Below, one piece after another: positions 1-5,466 of a stretch of 6,088 nt of DNA. How positions within the stretch are numbered: the first letter of the stretch is position 1; each line of letters starts with the position of its first letter. The notes below the pieces were generated by a model that saw only the letters and a list, made by a program, of their open reading frames with translations, had not been told where the DNA came from and searched no databases. Source of the stretch: Planctomycetaceae bacterium (GTDB lineage Bacteria > Planctomycetota > Planctomycetia > Pirellulales > Thermoguttaceae); assembly GCA_031254675.1 (NCBI GenBank), contig JAIRTV010000274.1:1-6088 (forward strand), read 5' to 3'. Position numbers and translations under genes: made by a program.

Positions 1-28
1 TTAATTGAGTTGCGAATTTAATCATTAT

Positions 29-33
29 AGGAG
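29..33 (+). promoter_or_regulatory. Shine-Dalgarno site of mtaB
   Basis: AGGAG lies 8 bases before the TTG at 42, an ideal distance. It decides the start: no ATG, GTG or other TTG lies in frame between the upstream in-frame TGA (6-8) and 42, and the first in-frame ATG (codon 30) would delete the conserved first cluster cysteine. It is the only clear ribosome-binding site among the five genes here. Confidence 0.8.
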
Positions 34-41
34 AGAGAACT

Positions 42-1292
42 TTGTTTTTTCGTCTTTTCACACTTGGGTGTAAGGTTAATCAGTATGAAACGGAATATAT
101 TCGTACAAGTTTGTTGCAACTTGGTTACATGGAATCCTTGCCGGAACATCCGGCTGATCTTGTTGTCGTCAACACGTGTACGGTTACAGCGGAAAGCGAG
201 ACGAAAGGACGGAAAGCAATTCGGAAACTCATTCGCGAAAATCCCAACGCGGAAGTTGTTGTCATGGGGTGTTCGGCAACTCACAACTCAAAATCGTTAC
301 TAAATATTGACGGCGTTTCGAAAATCATTTCCCAAAAGCAGGACATTCCCGACTTTTTACGAAGTCTCGGTCTGACCGAATTACCAAACGGGATACAACA
401 CTTCGGTGAACGCCATCGGGCTTATGTTAAAGTTCAAGATGGTTGTCGAATTGGTTGTTCGTATTGTATTATTCCCAAAGTACGACCAACACTCCAAAGT
501 CGATCCGAAAACAATGTGCTTGAAGAAATCAAAACACTTTCGCAAAACGGTTATCATGAAATTGTTTTGACTGGAATTCATCTTGGACATTATGGAGTTG
601 ATTTTCATAACAGTGACAAAAATTTGGCGACATTGGTTCGACGTATTGTTGAAATGCAAGAACCATTTAGGCTTCGGTTGTCGAGTTTGGAAGCCGTAGA
701 AGTTTCGGATGAGTTGGTTGATCTCATGCTCCAATATCCGCAACGAATTTGTCCGCATCTTCATCTTTCCATGCAAAGCGGTAGTGATGAAGTGTTACGT
801 CGAATGCATCGACGTTGGCTTGCCGAACCGTTTATCCGGCGTTGTGAAGAAATAACGGCGCGTTTTGATCGTCTTGCGTTGACAACGGATGTGATTGTCG
901 GTTTTCCTGGAGAAACAGACGAACAATTTGAGGAAACGTGCCGAGTTGTGGAACGGCTTCGGTTTTCAAAAATTCATATTTTTCGTTTCAGTCCGCGTCA
1001 AGGAACGGAAGCCGCCACCTTTTCCGATTCGATTCCGCCACCCCTGCAACGAATTCGGGCGGCGCGACTTGCGGAAATCGCTAAACGTTTGCGAATTAAT
1101 TATGCTACGACATTAGTTGGAACGACATTGACCGTTTTAATCGAAACAATTCACGGAGGAACCGCTGACCGATATTTAAATGTACGATTTCAAAAAACGG
1201 TTGATCCGAAAATCATTGGGCAAATCAGAGAGGTTCGAATTGCCCACGCACTCGGTGAAACACTTATCTGTAACATTGATAACGACGAATAG
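42..1292 (+). CDS. mtaB: tRNA (t6A37) methylthiotransferase MtaB, radical SAM
   Basis: This 416-residue protein is a cytoplasmic radical-SAM enzyme. By family it adds a methylthio group to C2 of N6-threonylcarbamoyladenosine at position 37 of tRNAs reading ANN codons, giving ms2t6A. The N-terminal MTTase domain (about 1-105) shows L-G-C-K-V-N-Q-Y-E-T with C10, N-T-C-T with C46 and M-G-C with C77, the three ligands of the auxiliary 4Fe-4S cluster. The radical-SAM domain (about 128-350) carries C135-x3-C139-x2-C142 and the D-V-I-V-G-F-P-G-E-T block (283-292). A C-terminal TRAM-like RNA-binding region fills about 355-414. The G-C-K-V-N-Q-Y-E-T start and L-T-G-I-H motif separate it from MiaB and RimO. 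It is shorter than B. subtilis YqeV (about 450), mainly in the linker between the first two domains. The start is TTG. It converges on umuC with a 4-bp gap. The family is secure; the exact substrate is inferred. Confidence 0.93.
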   Translation: MFFRLFTLGCKVNQYETEYIRTSLLQLGYMESLPEHPADLVVVNTCTVTAESETKGRKAIRKLIRENPNAEVVVMGCSATHNSKSLLNIDGVSKIISQKQDIPDFLRSLGLTELPNGIQHFGERHRAYVKVQDGCRIGCSYCIIPKVRPTLQSRSENNVLEEIKTLSQNGYHEIVLTGIHLGHYGVDFHNSDKNLATLVRRIVEMQEPFRLRLSSLEAVEVSDELVDLMLQYPQRICPHLHLSMQSGSDEVLRRMHRRWLAEPFIRRCEEITARFDRLALTTDVIVGFPGETDEQFEETCRVVERLRFSKIHIFRFSPRQGTEAATFSDSIPPPLQRIRAARLAEIAKRLRINYATTLVGTTLTVLIETIHGGTADRYLNVRFQKTVDPKIIGQIREVRIAHALGETLICNIDNDE

Positions 1293-1296
1293 ACAA

Positions 1297-2586
1297 TTAC
1301 TTTGCTCTGACAATCGGTAATTCTTCCCAATGTGTTGTGTATTTGGGACTGCGATGTTCCGACGCTCCACGCCAATTTTGATTCGTGCCTTGAGAGCCAA
1401 AAAATAATTTTCCTGTTCCCATGGTTCGGTTGATGTAATCCACTGATTCCATTAGTCGTTCTTCTTGTTGGTGTCCTTCTTGGGTTTTATTGTCCAGGTC
1501 AAAAAGTATTCCTTGTGATTTTGTTGCGGTATTATTTTTGAGATTGAGCAGGATGACAGTTGCTCTTTTATACGGTACTCCTTGCCGGAATAAATCTTTC
1601 AATAATTCCAACGCGGTTCGGATCACGGTCGGCGAATGAGCGGTTGCCGGATCGAATTCTTGTGCTTTACTTTCGGAAAGATAAGTTTCTTTGTATCGAC
1701 TTGTGTTAAGATGAACGTAAATTCCCGACGCAACCGTTCCATCATTTCGGGCTTGTTCACAAGCTTTGGCGGCGAACGTCGCCACTGCTTCGGCAAGCGT
1801 TTGAAAATCGTCAATAGCATTGGGAAAAGAGCGCGATACTTGAATACTTTTTCGTGGTGACGGTGCATTGTTCAAATCAAGACAGTGTTCTCCGTTTAAT
1901 TCTCGTACCAATTTTTCCTGAAGAACCCCCAATTCACGGCGAATCCAAAGCGGATCCATTGCTGCTAAATCATAAGCGGTACGAATTCCCAACTTCATCA
2001 TTTTCGGAGTCAACCGTCTGCCTACTCCCCACACATGAGCAATTTCAATCTGTGAAAGTATTTTGTTGCGATATTCTTTATCTATCAAATTACAAATTCC
2101 GTTTCCTTTTTTGGCGATATCGTTGGCAACTTTGGCAAGAGTCATTGTCGGTCCCAATCCGAGCGAAACAGGAATTCCTGTCCATTTTTTGATTGTTGTC
2201 ACAATTTCCTGTTGAAGCGGAGTGATTGTTTCCGAATCAAACCCCAGATTGGTAAAATCGAGAAACGCTTCATCGATGGAATAAACTTCAACCGAAGGAA
2301 CCCAACGAGATAACATTTGCATAATCCTGTTACTCATATTTCCGTAAAGCGAAAAATTCGAGGAAAATACGGTAATTTTTCTGGATTCGGCAAGCTGTTT
2401 GATTTTGAAATAAGCTTCTCCCATTGCGATACCGAGTTGTTTTGCTTCCGGCGAACGCGCAATAACAACTCCATCGTTATTCGAAAGAACAACAACCGGT
2501 TTATTCACTAAATCGGGACGGAACAATTTTTCGCAGGAAGCGAAAAAATTGTTACAATCGAGGAGTCCATAAATCCGTAACGACAT
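1297..2586 (-). CDS. umuC: UmuC-type Y-family DNA polymerase (Pol V catalytic subunit)
   Basis: This 429-residue protein matches E. coli UmuC (422) over its full length. Family role: error-prone translesion synthesis during DNA damage, normally as UmuD'2C with RecA and the beta clamp. The palm carries catalytic D10 (L-L-D-C-N-N-F-F) and D105-E106 (Y-S-I-D-E-A-F-L-D-F). The fingers motif V-V-V-L-S-N-N-D-G is at 31-39. The thumb/HhH region (H-V-W-G-V-G-R-R) is near 184-191, and a little finger spans about 245-350. Q358-G-I-L-F362 aligns with the UmuC clamp-binding peptide. The C-terminal block (about 375-429, with S-P-K-Y-T-T) is the DUF4113 tail typical of UmuC and absent from DinB. F15 sits at the steric-gate position, where E. 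coli UmuC has Tyr11. No umuD partner lies on either side in the window. The ATG at 2586 has no Shine-Dalgarno, but the conserved N terminus fits it well. The reading frame is intact. Confidence 0.93.
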   Translation of the reverse strand: MSLRIYGLLDCNNFFASCEKLFRPDLVNKPVVVLSNNDGVVIARSPEAKQLGIAMGEAYFKIKQLAESRKITVFSSNFSLYGNMSNRIMQMLSRWVPSVEVYSIDEAFLDFTNLGFDSETITPLQQEIVTTIKKWTGIPVSLGLGPTMTLAKVANDIAKKGNGICNLIDKEYRNKILSQIEIAHVWGVGRRLTPKMMKLGIRTAYDLAAMDPLWIRRELGVLQEKLVRELNGEHCLDLNNAPSPRKSIQVSRSFPNAIDDFQTLAEAVATFAAKACEQARNDGTVASGIYVHLNTSRYKETYLSESKAQEFDPATAHSPTVIRTALELLKDLFRQGVPYKRATVILLNLKNNTATKSQGILFDLDNKTQEGHQQEERLMESVDYINRTMGTGKLFFGSQGTNQNWRGASEHRSPKYTTHWEELPIVRAK

Positions 2587-2594
2587 AAAATAAA

Positions 2595-2678
2595 CGGAAT
2601 AGATTCAAGATTTATCCGTAAAGCGTTCGCTTACATGAATACCGATTGCCACGTGGGAGCGAAATAAATTCTATTCCG
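2595..2678. repeat. 9-bp inverted repeat flanking the umuC upstream region
   Basis: CGGAATAGA at 2595-2603 is repeated as its exact reverse complement TCTATTCCG at 2670-2678, 66 bases away. Between them lie the candidate umuC promoter and a perfect 8-bp palindrome CCACGTGG (2649-2656). The wide spacing makes a stable RNA stem uncertain. Chance is possible for a 9-bp match, so this is recorded as structure without an assigned function. The rest of this 190-bp gap contains an AAAATT/AATTTT stem (2705-2710 and 2719-2724) and a doubled TTACGG (2733-2744). Confidence 0.35.
2611..2639 (-). promoter_or_regulatory. candidate umuC promoter with overlapping inverted repeat
   Basis: On the minus strand, TTCATG (2639-2634, 3 of 6 to the -35 consensus) and GATAAA (2616-2611, 4 of 6 to the -10) are 17 bp apart, 25-53 bases before the umuC ATG. 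The spacer is almost filled by GTAAGCGAACGCTTTAC (2634-2618), an inverted repeat of GTAAGCG and CGC(T)TTAC with one bulged base. An operator between -35 and -10 is where a repressor such as LexA would act. Neither hexamer is strong, and the repeat is not a LexA box I recognise, so this is a hypothesis. Confidence 0.35.
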
Positions 2679-2776
2679 CTTTCACATTCCGGTTTTTGAT
2701 ACCGAAAATTTAATTAGGAATTTTGTCGCTGTTTACGGTTACGGAATTTTATTTGTGGTTGAAACGTTGCTGATTA

Positions 2777-3148
2777 TTATTCGTCGTCGAAAAATTCTTC
2801 ATGACGGATAATGCCGGATTCTTCTTCGACTTCGGTATGTGTTTGCCATCGCCAACGTCTTGCACCGCGTTTTTTTTCTTTCCTGATTTCGATGCGTGGT
2901 TCGACATAGAATCCGAAAAACATTTTAATTGACTCCCACAAGGTGGGTTCGGCAATATATTCTACGTCAACGATTTCGAATGGTTTTTCGGGTTCGAGAT
3001 AGAATTTCCGCATTGATGTTTTCATGCCGAAGTCGCCGCCGCAACGACTACACGGAGCCTTATTCTTGGGAGATTTGACCGCATGACCGCAACCTTTACA
3101 GACATGGCGGTATTCCCAAGGTCCAAAACCATAGTGATTGTCTTTCAT
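2777..3148 (-). CDS. small zinc-ribbon protein of unknown function
   Basis: I do not recognise a named family for this 123-residue protein. The N-terminal third has C17-x2-C20 and C33-x2-C36 with a 12-residue gap, a classic four-cysteine zinc-ribbon layout. R-H-V-C-K-G-C-G-H precedes the gap and C-S-R-C-G-G-D-F follows it. The middle (about 57-87) is mixed hydrophobic, including T-L-W-E-S-I-K-M-F-F-G-F-Y, but is too short and charged for a confident membrane span. A basic patch follows (about 88-100, E-K-K-R-G-A-R-R-W-R-W), and the tail is very acidic, ending E-E-F-F-D-D-E. There is no signal peptide. The layout suggests a cytoplasmic nucleic-acid- or protein-binding adaptor, but that is inference. 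Two consecutive TAA stops end it. The ATG start has only a GAGG (3165-3162), 13 bases upstream. It lies 190 bp upstream of umuC on the same strand, and its own promoter is likely. A run of eight A residues in the coding strand lies at 2870-2877. Confidence 0.75.
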   Translation of the reverse strand: MKDNHYGFGPWEYRHVCKGCGHAVKSPKNKAPCSRCGGDFGMKTSMRKFYLEPEKPFEIVDVEYIAEPTLWESIKMFFGFYVEPRIEIRKEKKRGARRWRWQTHTEVEEESGIIRHEEFFDDE

Positions 3149-3168
3149 ACAAAAAATACAACCTCGTA

Positions 3169-3196
3169 ATTATTTACTAACAACACAGAACTCCAA
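3169..3196 (-). promoter_or_regulatory. candidate promoter of the zinc-ribbon gene
   Basis: On the minus strand, TTGGAG (3196-3191, 3 of 6) and AATAAT (3174-3169, 5 of 6) are separated by 16 bp. Transcription would begin near 3162, giving a very short leader of about 14 bases before the ATG at 3148. The -10 is good and the -35 poor. This is assigned by eye only. Confidence 0.35.
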
Positions 3197-3211
3197 ATAG
3201 AAACTAGTTGA

Positions 3212-3258
3212 TTTGCCCGAAAAGTATATACATTTCCTTTGTTTTTGTCGAGGGCAAA
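3212..3258. repeat. imperfect inverted repeat in intergenic region
   Basis: TTTGCCCGA (3212-3220) pairs with TCGaGGGCAAA (3248-3258). The arms are nine or ten pairs interrupted by one bulged A (3251), around a 27-base AT-rich loop. There is no T-run after the stem on either strand, so it is not a standard intrinsic terminator. It lies between the promoter side of the zinc-ribbon gene and the 3' end of nadE, both on the minus strand, and would be in the nadE 3' untranslated RNA if transcription runs through. Confidence 0.45.
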
Positions 3259-3282
3259 ATTGCGAGCGACATTGCAAGCGAA

Positions 3283-3309
3283 ACGGTTTATCCGTGTTCT
3301 TGAAAGAAC
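3283..3309. repeat. two adjacent small hairpins
   Basis: ACGG-TTTAT-CCGT (3283-3295) is directly followed by GTTCTT-GA-AAGAAC (3296-3309), a perfect 6-bp-arm palindrome. With the larger inverted repeat just to the left, three foldable units sit within 100 bases of the nadE 3' flank. No T-tract follows, so they are poor candidates for an intrinsic terminator. They could protect the nadE mRNA 3' end or bind a regulator. Function is unknown. Confidence 0.4.
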
Positions 3310-3332
3310 AACAGCAAAACTTTTCTGACGAT

Positions 3333-3354
3333 GTTTGTAATTGGTTTGTAATTG
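3333..3354. repeat. perfect 11-bp tandem duplication
   Basis: GTTTGTAATTG occurs at 3333-3343 and again at 3344-3354 with no spacer and no mismatch, ending 6 bases beyond the nadE stop codon (in nadE orientation, just downstream). A tandem copy of this size is most simply a replication-slippage product. No coding or regulatory role is evident. Confidence 0.85.
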
Positions 3355-3360
3355 TTATGT

Positions 3361-5319
3361 TTATTCTTTTAATTGTTCAATTTCTTCGAGCCACAGACGA
3401 ACATTTGCATCGCTTGGCATTCGCCAATCGCCTCGTGGTGACAAGTTGACCGAACCGACTTTTGGTCCGTCCGGAATACAATTCCGTTTGAACTGTTGAC
3501 TGAAAAATCGACGATAAAAAACTTCCATCCATTTTAAAATAATTGTTTTATCGTAGATATTTTTGAATGCGTGTTGTGCCAAAAAGTAAATTTTTTCCGG
3601 TGAAAATCCGTAACGTAACATGTAAAAGAGAAAAAAATCGTGTAATTCGTAGGGACCGATTAAATTTTCGGTGAATTGGGTCATGGTGCCTTGGGAGTCA
3701 ACCGGTAACAATTCGGGGCTAACCGGTGTTTCGAGAATATCGCGCAATATTTTTTGTGTTTCGGAATTGTTTTCGGAATTCATTTGATTTTCTGTGATCC
3801 ATTTTACGAGATGCCGGACTAATGTTTTTGGGATTCCGGCGTTGACGCCGTACATGGAGATATGGTCGCCGTTATAGGTAGTCCATCCCAACGCCAATTC
3901 CGACATATCGCCGGTTCCCACGACGAGTCCGTCCAATTGGTTTGCCAAATCCATTAGAATTTGAGTTCGTTCGCGTGCTTGAGTGTTTTCGTAGGTGATA
4001 TTGTGTTGTGTTATATTGTGATTGATATCGTTGAAATGTTGTTTGCAGGCGGTGGTGATATCGATATTTTTAACGGTAATTCCGAGTGTTTTCATTAAAT
4101 GGAGAGCGTTTTGATGAGTTCGCTTGGAAGTTCCGAATCCGGGCATGGTGACGCCGCAAACGGTTGAGCGTGATAATTCTAATTGATCGATGGTTTTGGC
4201 GCAGACCAGCAATGCCAGAGTCGAATCCAGACCGCCTGACACGCCTAAAATGAGCGAACGTGCTGACGTATGCACGAAGCGTTTTGCTAAACCGAGTACT
4301 TGAATTGAAAAAATCTCTTCGCAACTTTCGTGATAATGATCTGTTACTGGAATAAACGGTGTTGGGTTAACGAAACGGTTTAATTGAAATTTTTCTTTTG
4401 GTGGATTTGTATTGGTCAATTGTTTTTGCACATAATTTGTATGAGGAATGGTTGGTTTACTGAGAAAAGTTGTATTTTTTTGCCGTTCAGCGTTTAGCAA
4501 GTCAACATCGATATCGCTGAGAATTAATTGTTCGTTGAGTTGAAAGCGTTTGGATTCTGCTAATAATTTACCGTTTTCGTAGATGTAGGCGTTTCCGGTA
4601 TGAACGACATCGGTGGTTGATTCGCCGAAGCCGGCGGAGGCGTAAATGTAGGCGGCGTGACAACGAGCTGATTGTTGACAGAGGAGAGATTTGAGATATT
4701 GTTGTTTTCCGATCAACTCGTTGCTTGCGGACAAATTGAAGATCAACGACGCGCCGAACATGGCGTGATAAGAGCTTGGTGGAATAGTTGCCCAGAGATC
4801 TTCGCAGATTTCTACTGCGAATTTTGCGTGACCGAGATGCCCTAGAAAATTTGTTCCGAACGGAACTGGTTGATTTGCGTATTGGGTTGATTCGGAGGGG
4901 TTTTCGTTGGAGAGTTGATAGGATTGAAACCAACGTTTTTCGTAAAATTCGGCGTAATTTGGGAGATAGATTTTTGGAACGATTCCTTTGAGGCGACCTT
5001 TGTGACAGATGATGGCGCAGTTGTACAATTTGGAGAGATGTTTGACGGGGGCGCCGAGGATGAAGCAGATGGGTATTTTTTTTGTTTCTTCTAAGAGTTC
5101 TGCGATGATTTGTTCTGCGGATTGTGTTAGTTTTTGCTGAAAAAACAGATCGGCGCAGCTATACGAGGTGATTGATAATTCGGGAAAGCAGATGATTTGT
5201 ACATTTTTGGCGTGAGCGTTTAAAATTAATTTTTTTATTTGCTGTCCGTTGAATTTGCAATCTGCGACACGAACTTCGGGAATTGCTGCTGCGACTTTTA
5301 GAAAACCGAAATGTTCCAT
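3361..5319 (-). CDS. nadE: glutamine-dependent NAD+ synthetase
   Basis: This 652-residue cytoplasmic enzyme catalyses the last step of NAD formation: deamido-NAD + ATP + glutamine to NAD + AMP + PPi + glutamate. The N-terminal nitrilase-fold glutaminase (about 6-270) shows the Glu-Lys-Cys triad as E47 (F-P-E-L), K116 (V-P-K-I-Y-L-P-N-Y) and C172 (E-I-C-E-D-L-W). The C-terminal synthetase (about 325-640) has the ATP PP-loop S-G-G-L-D-S (361-366), the family block G-T-G-D-M-S-E-L-A-L-G-W (468-479), and a conserved tail P-D-G-P-K-V-G-S-V (616-624) with S-P-R-G-D-W-R-M-P-S. It resembles the long M. tuberculosis-type NadE (679) rather than the short ammonia-dependent form. The G-F-L-K-V-A-A-A-I-P opening supports the ATG at 5319. 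No ATG, GTG, TTG or CTG lies upstream in frame before a stop, and there is no Shine-Dalgarno. It is divergent from the hydrolase gene. The coding strand is A+C-rich. Confidence 0.96.
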   Translation of the reverse strand: MEHFGFLKVAAAIPEVRVADCKFNGQQIKKLILNAHAKNVQIICFPELSITSYSCADLFFQQKLTQSAEQIIAELLEETKKIPICFILGAPVKHLSKLYNCAIICHKGRLKGIVPKIYLPNYAEFYEKRWFQSYQLSNENPSESTQYANQPVPFGTNFLGHLGHAKFAVEICEDLWATIPPSSYHAMFGASLIFNLSASNELIGKQQYLKSLLCQQSARCHAAYIYASAGFGESTTDVVHTGNAYIYENGKLLAESKRFQLNEQLILSDIDVDLLNAERQKNTTFLSKPTIPHTNYVQKQLTNTNPPKEKFQLNRFVNPTPFIPVTDHYHESCEEIFSIQVLGLAKRFVHTSARSLILGVSGGLDSTLALLVCAKTIDQLELSRSTVCGVTMPGFGTSKRTHQNALHLMKTLGITVKNIDITTACKQHFNDINHNITQHNITYENTQARERTQILMDLANQLDGLVVGTGDMSELALGWTTYNGDHISMYGVNAGIPKTLVRHLVKWITENQMNSENNSETQKILRDILETPVSPELLPVDSQGTMTQFTENLIGPYELHDFFLFYMLRYGFSPEKIYFLAQHAFKNIYDKTIILKWMEVFYRRFFSQQFKRNCIPDGPKVGSVNLSPRGDWRMPSDANVRLWLEEIEQLKE

Positions 5320-5414
5320 AACAAATAAAAAAGGTTTGATTCTTGAGTCTATTTTGCCGTTAAGATGAAAAACGACAACGTTTGCTGAATATTTATTTAG
5401 CTGAGCGAATTGTC

Positions 5415-5443
5415 AGTATAGCAATGTTCTATTAATTATTCAA
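5415..5443 (-). promoter_or_regulatory. candidate nadE promoter with extended -10
   Basis: On the minus strand, TTGAAT (5443-5438, 4 of 6 to TTGACA) and TATACT (5420-5415, 5 of 6 to TATAAT) are exactly 17 bp apart, and the -10 is preceded by TGC, an extended -10. AT-rich sequence upstream (5444-5460) could act as an UP element. Transcription would start near 5408, leaving a leader of about 88 bases before the nadE ATG. The leader holds one weak 5-bp hairpin (5370-5383) but no riboswitch that I recognise. Confidence 0.55.
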
Positions 5444-5458
5444 TCACAATTAATTATT
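5431..5458. repeat. 10-bp direct repeat ATTAATTATT in divergent promoter region
   Basis: ATTAATTATT occurs at 5431-5440 and 5449-5458, an 18-bp period, with CAATCACA between. The left copy overlaps the -35 and spacer of the candidate nadE promoter, and the right copy lies immediately before the hydrolase start. Paired AT-rich half-sites could serve a regulator acting on both genes, but low complexity makes chance a real alternative. On the plus strand the best promoter fit is TTGTCA (5410-5415) with ATTAAT (5431-5436) at a poor 15-bp spacing. Confidence 0.5.
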
Positions 5459-5466
5459 TGGTTGCG

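Noticed and set aside
1..41. Promoter of mtaB (TTGAGT at 5-10 with TATAGG at 26-31)
   Set aside because: The spacing is 15 bp and the -10 overlaps the Shine-Dalgarno, leaving no room for a leader. The real promoter probably lies before the window, or mtaB is in an operon.
2618..2634. Calling the umuC upstream inverted repeat a LexA box
   Set aside because: It does not match the E. coli (CTG-N10-CAG), Bacillus (CGAAC-N4-GTTCG) or alphaproteobacterial (GTTC-N7-GTTC) boxes. It is kept only as an unnamed candidate operator.
3221..3247. Tiny minus-strand ORF M-Y-I-L-F-G-Q-I-N behind AAAGGA, as a leader peptide
   Set aside because: The purine-rich site is only about two bases from the ATG and the nine-codon reading frame has no regulatory codon pattern.
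3296..3309. Intrinsic terminator for nadE
   Set aside because: The palindrome has only two G-C pairs per arm and is not followed by a T-run on either strand.
3213..3449. 78-residue plus-strand ORF spanning the intergenic region and the nadE 3' end
   Set aside because: It overlaps the conserved NadE C terminus, shows no family signature and has no ribosome-binding site. It also runs through the inverted repeats and tandem duplication.
5320..5408. NAD-sensing riboswitch in the nadE leader
   Set aside because: Only one weak 5-bp hairpin (5370-5383) is visible, and nothing resembling the conserved nadA-motif core can be recognised.
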